A stretch of DNA of 64,000 nucleotides from Tremella fuciformis (Eukaryota > Basidiomycota > Tremellomycetes > Tremellales > Tremellaceae), in NCBI GenBank assembly GCA_032768795.1, contig CP136495.1:312501-376500 (forward strand), given 5' to 3'. Position 1 is the stretch's first letter. The number at the start of each line of letters is the position of its first letter. The notes under the pieces were generated by a model. That model did not search any database. It was not told the DNA's origin and worked only from the letters and a program-made list of their open reading frames with translations. A program made the position numbers and the translations under genes. This document shows, in pieces, positions 11,401 through 23,700 of this stretch.

Positions 11401-14139
11401 TGCATCGTATCGCAGAGCGCGCAGGTTATGTCATGGGTGCGACCGCGACACCAATCTACACCTCGGCATTTGATATCATCAACATCGGACGCTGTCTCGG
11501 TCTACCCAACGTAGTAGAACGCCCGGAGGGTCTGCATTGGATGAACTTGGAAACTGCCAAGACGGACGGGGGGCTGCCCAGCCATCCTTACGAGTCTCGC
11601 AAAGACATCAGAGGGCTTACCATTCAAGCCAGTACGGTTATAGCCTCCTGTCGTGAGCTATCTCGGGAGGGTCAAAAAATACGTTCGAGAATCGCCCGCT
11701 TCGAACTGAGCCTGGTCGGCGATACAAGTGACAAGAGAGGAAGGCCTACCAGAAATCCTAGAGAACCTGGCAGCGCTGTGAACCCGATGGTTCTCCCCGC
11801 CATCTTCCAATCCAGCGACGAGGGTCAGGCGATTGCCGCCGAGTATGAGAGGCACCTCGATCGTCTAGAGTCGGAGCTTTTGCAACCCTTACGGTACATG
11901 TTCGCTCGCCATGCCATTCGACGATCGTATCAAAGTGTCGACTGCTGCGGTACCGAATGCTCGCGAACACAACCGATCCAGGCGAGAAACCTTTGGGTGA
12001 CCATGAGCCCTCAGGAAGTCAAAGAGTACAACTCCTTCGAGGCGTCGCTTGACGAAAAAGATAGACATTTTGACGCCAAACTCCGACGCTTTCTACGTGA
12101 ACCTCACGGGATCCAACACACCTTTTGGGATCCTAAGCGAGGTCCACCTGCTGCTGTCAGACGTCTGCTGCACGAGCTTCATCGTATACTGGACGAGGAC
12201 GCTGAGTTGGAGGAAACACTGCGACGCAAGATAGTCATACATACCCATTGGACCTCCCTAGTACCGTTCTTCCAGATATATTTGGCAAAAGAGGGCATCG
12301 GTTCGCGAGCGCTTACTGGGGAGGACACCGAGACGGAGAGAGCCTCTATCATCCGCGACTTTCAGAAGGACGTCGGCATGCAGGCTGATGTCCTGCTGGA
12401 AGGGAGTGATTCGCAGCAGATCAGATTGTGGGACCCCGTCACTGCTCGCGTGTTGTTCATATCCGGTGTCGGAACAACGGGTATCACCCTTGATCGTGGC
12501 TCAGAGATTTTTCTCCTCGACCCAGCTTGGTCTTTTGCCGACCGCCAGCAGATCATCGGCCGGGTAAACAGGATGAATCAAACACGTCCGGTGCACGCTT
12601 ACGCCATCTATGTTCGGCAAACTTGCGAGGAGAAGATGTACAGATTGGAGGAGCACAAGAAACACCAGTCGAACCGTTTCCTCGGCCAACGCTCCATGGG
12701 TGATGTTCCTGCTACTCCTGCCGATGGACCCGAAACCCGAACAGACCAAAGAGAAGCGTCGGATGTGGTGGACGAGGACTTGGAGGCAGAGCGGCAGAGA
12801 AAAGTCCAAGCTTACTTCAACAAGACTTTGCCAGCGGCCGACCCCCTGGAAAAGCTGAGACGCAACACGGTCGAAGCTGAGAGCCCAAGTGGGGCCGGCA
12901 AAAAGCGTCGCCACCGGGCTTCGACAGCGAGCCGAAAACTGCCAAAAACGCCAGCCACGATCGTGGACGATCACTACGATCAGAGTGATGCCGACGATCA
13001 GGCCACAATTCTCGCACTGGTGCGAACATTAAGACCCATGATTCATCCGAATGACGTATCTTGCCGAATCGATCGCCTCGATACCATTATGCGTCGAGCT
13101 CGCTATTCCGCAATGAAAAGGTTCATGTGTCGTTCACTTGATCCGGATATTTCCTACTGGGGTTTGCCGGGTAAGGATTTGATTCTCTCACGGACATTGT
13201 TATGCAGACTATTCCGATGTAAGTGCCACGTTTCGCTAGCCATGCTGACTAAAAGCCGAAGATCCTGAGATCAAGATTCAGCTACCACACATCATCGATC
13301 TGACCGTCTCGCCTTGGAACGGTAGCGTCACCAACGATAGCCTGCGCTGGCCGCATATCCTACCCATCATTAGACGTTTACCCGATACCGGCCTCGGAGA
13401 CCTCAAAGATCCCTCGTCTTATCCGGTCCCGTACGAAATCGAAGATGCTGACTGGATTGAGGACGACACCGCCCTGCAAGCGAGGCCACAGGATGTTCGA
13501 GATATCGGCCAAGCCCTGTACACCTCACTGGGAACTATCAGGCCGGTTGAGATACCGAAAGGTGCCACAACACGCGAGTCTTTCTGCATCGCGCGAGCAA
13601 ATCACGTCCGCCGCCTGTTGGCCAGATGTTATGGGGTCGGGGATCCCGTCAAAGAGGCAGAGATGAATTTCTTCTCGCGTTTGGTGAAAGGGATCGTTCG
13701 TGAGGCTTGCGTCACTCAGCAATGTGTTGGACTGAGGCCAGGCTGCGCCGAGAAAATTGACTTCGACGGCAAAATTGAAAGATATCCGGAACACGATGTT
13801 CCGGATGTCGTCCAACTGTCACCTTTCATCGACGAATTCGGTCAGCTCACTCAGTGCTTATGGAACAAGGTCGAGAATTTCTGGGACACGCTAATCGAAT
13901 TTCATCCAAATTGCGGGTTGACGAACGAGCCAAAATTACCAGTCGTCCAAGCCTTGCCGAAAGGGGTGAAGGACAGCTTGAATCCAATGTTACATTGCGA
14001 CTGGTTCGATTTGGATGAAGACGCAACTTTCAAACGACCATCGGTGTACACGGGGATATTTCGCGAACTTGATCCCGAATTTCAGCGAGAGGCGAAAGAG
14101 CGGGCTGCCACGGAATTGCGACTTTTGAGGAAAAAATAG
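8416..14139 (+). CDS. Giant SNF2-like helicase, paralog 2
   Basis: Exons 8416-10724, 10970-13218 and 13256-14139 join in phase to give 1,813 residues. The ATG at 8416 is the first in frame; an extra 5' exon near 8159 is possible. Motif I (GFGKT) is near residue 723, motif II DEIAEM near 897, GATATP is present, and the motif VI block QIIGRVNRMNQ is near 1299. The long intron between motifs I and II and the short intron after LLCRLFR fall at the same positions and phases as in paralog 1, so the pair arose by tandem duplication of a spliced gene. N-terminal blocks such as DEWFVHSESNSHP and PFDLWQC are shared with paralog 1 and match no family I know. Probable role: nuclear SNF2-type ATP-dependent DNA translocase; substrate unknown. 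No internal stop or frameshift was seen. Confidence 0.85.
10725..10969 (+). other. Long palindrome-rich intron of helicase paralog 2
   Basis: A 245-nt intron (donor GTGAGT; acceptor after CTAACGTCAG, the CTAAC being a good branch site) at the position and phase of the 401-nt intron in paralog 1. It holds three dyads at 10763-10779, 10861-10877 and 10928-10944. Confidence 0.75.
10763..10944. repeat. Three palindromes in the intron of helicase paralog 2
   Basis: Copies at 10763-10779 (spacer GATGT) and 10861-10877 (spacer GAGTG) are perfect. The one at 10928-10944 has arms GTTACG/CGTGAC. Spacers differ from those in paralog 1, so these were not simply inherited unchanged from the duplicated intron. 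Confidence 0.9.
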
Positions 14140-15070
14140 GTTTCTTGCAGACATTTTGAGCTGGCGACCGCATGCACAATAGGTATTACCGTACAGCCGA
14201 ACTTCCTTGCAACTCATGAGGACGCTCACAGCCGTGAGCAGATGTCTATCAATAAACGGCAGCTGGAAATGAGGGGTGGGACGGTAGCCGTAACGGCTAT
14301 GGGCCGAGCCATGCACGAGAGCCAATCTCCCTGATTATTGGGTTTAACAGTAACGCACGGGTAACTCGGAGAATATAACTGGTGGAATCATGTCTTGTGC
14401 TCGACCATATTACATATAGCTTTGCAAGCCCGAAGCGAACTGACATGTATCTTCTTTGGCGCACCGTTTGCTCTTCGTGCACTCCTTTCCTGTGCCCGTG
14501 TTGTACGTCTAGCGCGCATCGCGTCTCACTCACTGACATCTGACTCAGGATAGGATGCTAGGCTTCCAGATCTGCGCGAGTAGACCTTTGGAATCTCATT
14601 TGGCCCTTCACCTGCGGGACACACCCTCAGCAAGGCGGCAAATTCATGGTCAAGGCGACCCCGGAGACCCTGTACGGACCGCAAACCCGTCAGCGACCAC
14701 AGCTTACATGTCTTATGTCCTTGAATTTTCTTTTCGGGAAGCCAATTCCCTTCTGCATTGTTCTGTTCGCAGAATGACTGGACCATCCGTCTGGCTCGGT
14801 GTTGAAGAATACGCTCGTAAGTAATGCCTTTGCGCGAGATGCGAGAACAACAAGTCGATTGGCGAGCAGTCATGAACATACCGCTAGAGCGAGGATTCAT
14901 ACAGGCTGCGGAGATGGTAATGCATAGTTCGCATCGTTGTGTAACACTAGCGGCCATGGCGGAAGCGGAAGCCCATTCTGATTTGCCTAGTGGGTGAGCA
15001 TTACGCTGGGAAGCTTCTCGTCAGACAACCTGACTCAGTGTCTTAACGGGGCAGCAGCGGCGAAAAGCCA
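14140..15070. other. Non-coding interval downstream of the helicases
   Basis: No supported gene. A different short perfect dyad (TAGCCGT-A-ACGGCTA) lies at about 14286-14300, close behind the end of helicase paralog 2. It could form a hairpin in the 3' UTR. Confidence 0.5.
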
Positions 15071-15440
15071 GCACCTCTTCTCGTTACTCGCCTGGTCGTT
15101 GTCGGCTGTGTTTTGGGGCATGACTGCATCCGGCCCGCCGGGCGGGCGGGTCAGTCCAAAGAGTGTATATATACTGTAGAGTCCATTTCTCTGTCCACGT
15201 CTCTCCTTCCTCCTGCTCTCTCTCTGCTCCGTCTTCTGTCTCTCTCTCTCTCTCTCCCCTCCTTCCCTCTCCTTCCCTCCCTCTCCGTCCCCCTCAGGCG
15301 GTCGCGGATGGGTGGGTCGGCGATCGACGACAGCGACCGAGGCGTGAATGGCTTGGTGGCCGCGATGAGTGACGGTTGCCAGGAGATCTCGACCTCGCTC
15401 GGAGCCCTCAAGTCACTGTCCTGCATCACGTGACGGTCCA
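15071..15440 (-). mobile_element. Solo Ngaro terminus (A-B composite), minus orientation
   Basis: Read on the minus strand it begins with GGACCGTCACGTGA and the A-repeat block (CCGAGCGAGGT and CAACCGTCACT are kept). A polypurine (GA)n stretch follows, then the B block (GCCGGATGCAGTCATGCCCC), ending AAGAGGTGC. The order A, (GA)n, B is that of the A2-B2 end of the full Ngaro element at 32913-38065, without internal genes. It probably formed by recombination between A1 and A2, or is a deletion remnant. Confidence 0.75.
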
Positions 15441-17046
15441 AAGATGCCAGTCAAACGCCGAGAAACTGCCGTCGGTCTCAATCCTCATTGTGTTCTCACT
15501 TCTCAGACTCCGATAACAGATCTCCGCGGGCACCACGGCCGCCTTCAATGGGCCTATCACCGGGGACCAGGATGCCTCGTCCTCATTTAATCGCAGTGCC
15601 AGCCCGGCGCTCAAGGGTAAAAATGGCGTATTGGGCTTCTAGGATTAGCGCACAGCCGTCAACGTGGACGTCTTAACGGGAATGCCCCCGTCCAATCCCA
15701 TTCGCTTCGACTGATCCGACGAATCGAAAGACGTAGATAGCTGCCCATAGAGCGCGAAGCATAATGTATGTTTCTCCATGTCAGACATCTGCCTAATCCC
15801 GCAAAGGTACGCTGCAAGTGCCAAAGCCAAGTGCATTGCGATGACCTACCTCCAGGAGCGTTACGGTATCCGTGACAGTTCCATCACTCAGAGCTTTTCG
15901 CAGGTGACCTTCCGGTAAGAGATCTCAACCACATAATCCGTCGGTCCGAGTGGCCCGACACTTCACATGGCAGGGCACGAGCGCACGATATGCGTCAGTG
16001 TAGCTTGAACGACGATAGGAGATCTATCGGTCATTCTATGGCTTTCGGACGACAGCCACAAACATTGAATCGATTTCGTAATTCATCCGTTTTGCCACAT
16101 CTGCCTTCCTCGCAGGAACCGTTATACCAAGTTTGACATCTCGTGTAAACATTTGGGCAAGATAGTTGTCACGGAGCCCGTGACACCGGCGAGAGCAGAC
16201 TGAGATCTACCGGCGGATTGAACGTCACGGGCTCGGGATACCACACCGACCGTTCCCGAGACGAGACTCCATGGACACATGTTATCCTCAGTTATGCTGC
16301 CGGATCTATAGAATTTATGGCTTGCTGATGTGATCACAGTGCGGTCAGTTGCATGACTATGAGTTACTCAGAGACGTAGAAAAATGAATCTGCGCCCAGG
16401 AGACGGCTGTGTGTGAGGGGTCTGTCTTCGGGCGTTTGCCCATGCTCCCGTTGTTGTGTTAGTGAACATGTCTCTGTCATCCATGGACGCGCGCCCCACC
16501 TCGTCCGACACAAATCTAGATCTGGGCCACTCGCTGCCGTTTGCTCGGTTCAGATCCAATCGCTTCTTGCCTCGTTCTAGAGCGGCAGCTTTTGTCCCCG
16601 GCCGCGGCTGCGACGGCCGACTGTCCTATCCCTGCTACAGTAACGACACCGGGTCCTGTCGAGTAACCCAAAAGATATTATTTACATGTGAACGCTATGC
16701 ATCGGTTTAACACGCATGCTGTCCAGACCGCCTATTATCTGACTGCACGCTCATTGGTCCAGATTCTGTGCATTTAAGACATTCCGCGTTGTCATCAAGG
16801 ATATCGGGGCTGTGCGAGCGAGTCCCCAAATTCTCGTGAATGGTTGGTCGTTACGCAGCGCGTAACATCCCCTGGACTGGGAGACGACAAGCGTGATTTG
16901 AATTTGAGATTTCCATGACCCATCACGGACATCGTAACATGCATGGAACGACGGAATCATCTTATGTTGACACGGCACATGTTTGTACATACTTTCGGCC
17001 CCCTTTTTTTAATCGATGATGATGGGGTCGTGCGAGCTCTCCCTGA
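15441..17046. other. Gene-poor stretch with dispersed palindromes
   Basis: No open frame here looks like a gene. The only structure seen is four dyads, listed separately. Confidence 0.5.
15860..16938. repeat. Four dispersed GTYACG-N5-CGTRAC palindromes
   Basis: 15860-15876 (GTTACG/CGTGAC), 16168-16184 (GTCACG/CGTGAC, symmetric variant), 16850-16866 (perfect, spacer CAGCG) and 16922-16938 (ATCACG/CGTAAC). The symmetric variant shows that position 3 of the arm may be T or C while the dyad is kept. Confidence 0.8.
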
Positions 17047-17355
17047 CTGTCAGACGGCCAAGTGAATAGTTTATCACTGTAAACTGACCCCGGAGAGGGA
17101 GGAATTACGATGGCGTCTTCACGGGATTCGCTGTCTGTCAGACGGCCAAGTGAATAAGTTATCACTGTATACTGACCCTGGGGAGGGAGAGATTGCGATC
17201 GGATCTTCGGGGGATTCGCTGTCTGTCAGACGGCCAAGTGAATAAGTTATCACTGTGTACTGACCCTGGGGAGGGAGAGATCTCTATGGGATGTTCGCGG
17301 GATCCCCTGCCTGTCAGACCGACAAGTGAACAATCTGGCAATGAATACTGACTTG
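17047..17355. repeat. 88-bp tandem repeat, about 3.5 copies
   Basis: CTGTCAGACGGCCAAGTGAA recurs at 17047, 17135 and 17223 and in diverged form at 17311, giving an exact 88-bp period. Each unit carries an imperfect dyad around AGTGAATAAGTTATCACT and a GGGGAGGGAGAG block. The last unit is the most diverged. No coding potential was seen. Confidence 0.9.
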
Positions 17356-18340
17356 GAGTCGACGGTCGCGTCGGTCACCGTGTTCCCGGTGGCGGAACCG
17401 CTGAGCGATCAGTGTGGCTGACGTGAGCAACCTTGCTTGCACTCACGAATCCGTCAATCCGTCCCTGCTGGTCAGTACGTGTCGACCGCCTGACTAAAAT
17501 ACACACGCTGGCGCCGCTGCGGGTCGTGTCTCCTCTCTTCTGAGCGTCAGTGGGTGGCGACAAAGACTGATGTGCACTTGCTCGGGCCCAGCGGCTCCTT
17601 TTCTGGTCGTTATTGATGGATGGCGGGGAGGAAGGAGAGCTCTTACCCAGATTCGCCCCCGACTACCTCGTCGCCCCCGATTACTTCGACGCCCCCGTCA
17701 CTGGCGCACGAGCGGGGTGGCGCTGAAGACGTGACCGTGCTCGATGATCAGCGGCTGACGAGAGTGGCAAATGGGAGGGGGCGTACGTGTCATGACTACC
17801 CTCGGTCTCGTGCTTCTCTTCGACGCTCTGCCGCTTGGCTAGCAGTCGTTCGCTTCTGCGAAGTTCCATGATTGTTTTTCAGGTGTGAGAATGCAAATGA
17901 ACAAGTGGCGAGGGTGCCATGGTGTATTATATAGCGCGCTGATTCTGTTCGCGAGCCAAGGCATCTAGTGTCTTCTTCCCACGATCGAAAGGAGGTGCAC
18001 GGACCTCGTCCCCGCCGCCTCTGGTCTTCCGCCTCACGTCCCGTCAACATGAGTCATCTGATTGGTAGCAGAAGGCCCTTCTAGCCCTTCGCATCCCAAG
18101 AAGTCGAGGACGAGCAGCGTAACAGAGAGCATAGCCCAGACCCGTCATCGCAACACCCCCACCCAGAGATGTTACGCCGTTCGTAACCGCCGATTTCTGG
18201 AATCTCCCCCGGTCTACGGGTGTTACGAGCCGCGTAACAAAGCCGCTTTCTGGAAATGCTGACCTTCAGCGGTCGTTACTGCAATCCTTTCAAAGCTCCC
18301 TCCCGGGACGTTACGATGCTCGTAACAACGACGGGGACAT
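17356..18340. other. Gene-poor stretch
   Basis: Only short open frames; one at 17620-17871 (+) is proline/serine-rich and could be coding, but nothing supports it. The right part contains three perfect palindromes. Confidence 0.4.
18172..18326. repeat. Three perfect palindromes within 155 bp
   Basis: 18172-18188 (spacer CCGTT), 18223-18239 (spacer AGCCG) and 18310-18326 (spacer ATGCT), all with arms GTTACG/CGTAAC. The first two, and the copy at 189, are followed 4-8 nt later by TTTC(C/T)GGAA, so the repeat unit may extend beyond the dyad. Confidence 0.9.
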
Positions 18341-18555
18341 GAGGAACATGTGACGGCCAGTCACAAGATAAGCTGGATTAGACACTCCGCCGGACGTCGC
18401 ATGCATCTAGAGACCGATATGTGAGATGTCAAGCGAATGATGCATAGAGAAACATGAACGGGGAGCCTCCAGGAGTAGAGGCAATATTGGAACCTCCCTG
18501 TAGCACCTCATCCGCAGCATGGATTGGAGTGGGTTCGTGAGGTTCAGATCGTTAT

Positions 18556-20348
18556 TTATCCAAAGTATGCTGGGGGAGCAATTGCGATGCTTCTTGTCAG
18601 GGTCTTGGTCTGCCACAGCAAAGAATAACATATGTCGAGAAGCTTGGAGACTGACTGTTTCCCCCCTTTCTTGACAAGTTGGCGAGGATCGTAGATGAGT
18701 GCCTCTGCGCAAGAAGGATGGCCGCACAGCAAGTGCGGAATTTCCAGCAGACGCATAACGTACAGCGTATGTGAGTTCGGTGCCTCATCCGAGGGCCGCA
18801 TGGACACCCATGCTGCGTTGACGATGCCATCTGGCACCTAGGTGTTCAGCGTCGCACCGCAAGAGCAATAGAACGGCTCACATGTTCCGACAATAGTAGA
18901 AACAATGCCCTCTCTATCCCTACCATGTGTTTGTTATGGATCCGGCTCAAGACAGACGTCGACAAGGGGACAAGATAATGATTGAAGGCGTAAGATCAGA
19001 TCCTTCCGAATTTCGGCTTGTGCCAATGTGCCGGCGAGGCCAGGCATCGGGAGCGCCATGTTCGAACGGATGACGTCCCAAAAGAGTAGCAACAGCAGGT
19101 CCAGTCTGACCTGGCGTGTCTTGATTGATTGAAATGGTGATTGATGCACATCTGTCGGCGCAGTCTGGTCTTTGCTCTTGCCAGTCGAGCTGCCACTGAC
19201 AAGGATACGAGCGATGAATGAGAAGACCATGTCGTAGGTTGGAGGAGGGTCGGGCCTACAGGGATCACGCCAAAGCCAAAGTAGGCCTCTTCGATCGCCT
19301 TTGGTGCGGGTTGTACGGACTCGTTGAAGGAGGCGCCGGACATCTACACCTTCAACTGTTTCAGCGTGCCTTCAAAAATGGCGGGGTCCGGGTGTGTTGA
19401 GCATTTCGGCTCGACAGCGCCGATAGGTCTTTCCGGGAGTTTCTTCTTCTTCATCGAGATCATTCTGCTCGTCAGACTGCTCCGTGTATGGGACCAGGCG
19501 GCAGCTAACCTGAAGTTGAGCTTGCGTAGATTCCGCCTGTGTGATCTCCGCCAGCTGTGCGAGCGATCCGCCCTTTCCCAAACGCGCCATCTGTTTGGAA
19601 GAGAAACAATCGGGTCTGCCACGCCCCGGGCTGGGATACAGGATACGGTAGATGCACAGGCGGGGCTGCGACAGTCAGCTGAATTGTTCTGCACAAAGCA
19701 AAGCGACATACCCCTTGTTTTGCCCGTGGTGGGATGGATGTCCTTGCACGCTCGATCCAGTCTGGTGACGAGATCCGGAACGAGGCCATGTATGGTGTCT
19801 CTGAACGGAGAGAGGCATTTCAGTGTTGAATCCAGGGGCTGTCGACATGAGCAGACATTCGCACACGTACATGACGAGGCGCACATCCACTATACTCATC
19901 AAATGTGCGCCCACGTCTTTGAACCGTTCCTTGAGCGTCAGCTCTGCGTGGCCCAACGGGTGTGACTACGAGCTCGCCTTGTCCTATCACCGGATTCCGA
20001 CGGACTGACTCAACGCCTGCTGGCTGGTGATGGCGGAGTGACGCGGTGAAGCAGCTCTGCCATCGGAGGGATGGGTGAGGACGGGCTGGTCGATCTTCTC
20101 GCCAATGCCGCCAGCTGGTGCGGGACACAGCCACACGAGGACGAGTGGGGCGTTCTCGTGCGATCCGTTGACTTTATGTCGGTCGCATGAGAGACAACAG
20201 CCGACTGAAGTGTGCTCCCGCGAAATACACGGCTCCGACCCTCGCTTGTAAACTTGCACGTTTGCGAGTGGCCACGAGTGGACCCCTGGAATCTCTTGCG
20301 CGAACAAACACACCTGTCCAGGCTAAATTCGTCTCCTCGACATATCAA
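18556..20348 (-). CDS. Uncertain multi-exon hypothetical gene
   Basis: The minus strand shows several adjoining open segments that read like exons in changing frames: about 20348-20010, 19956-19675, 19590-19372, 19230-18934 and 18837-18556. The last contains CGHPSC, and CEPFYCSCG can be read just before it, hinting at a zinc-binding C-terminus. I could not build a phase-consistent model and recognise no family. It lies head-to-tail downstream of the recombinase gene on the same strand, inside the palindrome-bearing region. It may be a degraded or poorly resolved cargo gene. Confidence 0.3.
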
Positions 20349-20431
20349 TCCTCGATTTTGACATTGCGGCCGACAAAGCGAACGAGGACACTTCGCAACG
20401 TCCTCATGATTTACACATCCCGCCCTCTCTT

Positions 20432-20448
20432 GTGACGAGTTTCGTAAC
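20432..20448. repeat. GTGACG-N5-CGTAAC palindrome
   Basis: Single near-perfect copy (GTGACG, spacer AGTTT, CGTAAC), just beyond the 5' side of the uncertain minus-strand gene. Confidence 0.75.
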
Positions 20449-20716
20449 CAGGGGAAAGCGGAATGTCAACAGGGTCTGGGCGCAGCTGACATATGAGTTA
20501 CTAGGATACAAGAACAAGCCTCCGGACAAACCAAATGGGTCGCTTGGATAATGCACGGTACTCTCCCAAGGCATGGGTGTTCTTCTGTTGCACTGGTGAG
20601 ATGGGTGTTGGAGCTATTGGCATATATATACAATACATGCGACATGGAACATGCTACATGGATCATGCTAACTACTCTTACTGTAGGGCGGACATGCCAT
20701 TGTGCGGAGCTCAAGC

Positions 20717-23700
20717 TCACGCGTCCTCCTCTTCGCTCGTTTGTACGCTCAACGCCGCCTTTCTCTTGCCTTTCCCCTTGCCTGCCTCTCCCCTGCCTGC
20801 GCCGTTGCTGAGATGCGCGATCGTCCCCTCTTTCCCCTCATCATCGGTCATGCTATCATTCTCCACAAACCCAGATACCTCATTGTCGGAATCCTCGTCG
20901 GAGAATGTCTCCGCGTCCTGCCGTCCGCGCTCGATGTTCCGTCCTGCCTTGTTGATCAACGCCTTGATAAGGCCGACGGTGATAGCCTGCGGCAATCGAT
21001 GTGCTTGCGCTAACTCTTCCAACGAGCGATCATATTGTTTCGGAGAGACCGGAAGACAGGTTAACGAGGAGCGGGACGTAGGCTCAAAAGCTCGATGATG
21101 AATTTGGAGGTGATTGAACAGTTGCCAGTCCTCCAAGCTAGCTTCGGCGAATATACAGCTCGGATCGGGACAACCAGAAGTCAGCGGAGCATCAAGCGGA
21201 GTGACCATATTGGCGGTCGCTTTTGCCTTTTTGGATGCGCTCTGTTTGAGTACTCGAAGATGGGGATGATTTTGTCCCCACAGGTCGATAAAATGAAGTA
21301 AAATGTGGGCTCGCTGGTCTTTCTTGTCCGTGAATGCCCTCATACGATCTGTCCACGTGAGGGTCGTGTTGAATAGACAGAAAAAGCATCGACCGAAAGA
21401 CGAGCAGACATAGCTATTGGCTGCTAATATGACTGCCTGCGCTCGCGTGTCTTGCTGTGGACGGCGAGAGCTTGGAGCGACCAATGTACCGAGTATTTCG
21501 ATGACCTTGTATGACAATTTTCTGGCCTCTTTGGTGTATGCGATATCCGTACGCGGGCTGTATTCGTTCGACCCCGCTCGAGCGATGGTGGCGGTGAACT
21601 CGTTCTCGCAAAGCTGTTCATATTCCCGAAAATCGGTGTGAAATTGATAGTCTACCAGGGAGAACTGCGTCGGGGGCATGTGATGGCCTGCAACAGGAGT
21701 CGGTTCTCCAGCCCGGGATAGGGCAGCATCGATACGACTTCCAAGTAGTGATGCTCGAATATTGTGGTGAGTCGCGAGGTGCATGGCTTGCTGGTCGAGG
21801 CTACTGGGTGCCGCTCCGCACTCGCATATGTCGCCAGCGTCGTGTTGGGACTTGAGATGCTGGTGCCAGTGGTTCACTGTGCGGGTCGCTCCACTCAATC
21901 GAAGTGATTCTTTCAGGTTGGCGATATCTTTGCTCGAAGCATCTGCTGACATCTTGCTGCCCACACAGAACGGACACGCCTGGTCTTGATTGAAAGAGGC
22001 AATGATCTTCGGTAGAGCCTCTTTGCGGCGGGTATCACGGGTCTCCGTGAAAATGTGTCGCTTCATCTTCTCCATGAGGACGGATGTCCAAGTCGACTTT
22101 TTCCCGCCTTTACCTTTGACGATCGTGTCAACACTGGCCCCACAGCAAGGGCAGCAGTCGACACCGTTCACTCGCCTGATGCACATCCCCGGGTACCAGC
22201 CGCGTATCGTTTTCGTTTTCGCGGGGAGGCGAAGAAGGCGTTTAGCGAAATTGACTTTGTCTGTGGTCGGGTCCATGACCATCTCCGAGAGTACATCAAA
22301 GTCGTAGCACATCTCTTCGGTCGATGGAGAATCTGCACTGGAGGAGACTGGTCCGCCAACGCTGACCGGCATCGAGTTGTTGGGAGTTCTTGTCTTAAAA
22401 TCGTCTTGGCGGGCCTGGGCAGCGGAGATTCCGTGGTGTGGCTGCCGATATTTTCGTGGTTTGCTGGGCAAAACCGGGGTTGATGAGTGAGACGAAGCAA
22501 CCGGGGCTGCCTCTAAGGATGGCGTGTCATCGTCTTCTGTTGTATTGGCTTTGGTCACAATGTTCAATGATGTCTCACGTTGATAGGCCTCAGATGCTTG
22601 CAGCCCTTGTTCTCCCATGTTCATGACTGCCTCCATAAGCTCCTCATGGTCGATTCCGCGTCCGAGAAGCTGGAAGAGAGTGTCTCCAGCTCCAAAGTCA
22701 ATATCATTGAGTGTCCAGTAGCCCACATCAATATTGTTGCTGGTGGCGTCGGAGTTTGGGAACGCGTCGATTTGTTGAGAAACATCAACAGCTGCCACAG
22801 ACTCGGACACAGCTTGTTCAATTGCAGAGACTTCTTGTTCAGGACTTAGGCACTTGAGTTTGTGTGCAAGAATCTCCTGGGCCAGATACTGCAGGTCAGC
22901 TGATTGGTGCAAGCCTTGTGTTGTAATCACCTTTTTGTATAAGGTATCATATTTTGAACAGTACCTTTCACTCAAACACTTGAGAGTTTGTTGTTCTTCA
23001 GCAGTGGCACTGCTCAATGATCCAACTCTAGCTAGAACCTCGGCTCGAAAGCGCCCCTGCTTGTCCTGGATCTCCACAAGCTCCTCTTCATCCAATAGTC
23101 GCTCAAGGCTCTCCTTCTCCAGCCAAAGAGGCAGGTCCTTGTCTTTCTCCAGTCGCATGAGGCTCAACTTGGCAAGTTTATCGCCGATGGTCAGCACACT
23201 TGAGGAGATAAGCCACACTTACTCCGCAGTTCCTTCACCAAATACCGCTTTTTGAAAATTGACAAAATTCTTATTGCCCCAATACGAACCCCACGCATCT
23301 GAGGAGAGCTTATGGCCTATGCCGTATTTCAGCTCCTCCACACGTGTGGCTACCAGCATCAGCCGGCCATTCCAAATCTCCGGGGCTGACAGACTGGTCT
23401 CTGACATCGTGGCCTGAACCACCATATGGCGCATGTCATGACTTGCAAAAGCCTCCGGATATCCCGCAACGTGGCACACGTCAGACAGGAGAGAATTATA
23501 AGAGTCGGCGGCAAAAGCTTTGGAGGGGTGACAGAAAGCGGAAAGATCACTATTGGAAGTTTGGGGGTTCTGTCTTTGTTCTTCTTGTAACCGGCAGACA
23601 GGCACATTGAGCCTTGGCGTCAGTGTCTAGCTTGTCGAATCGGGAAAAGGTGCGTACCAGTCTGGCTTGAATTGGACCTGTTTGCTGTCTCGGCCTCCGA

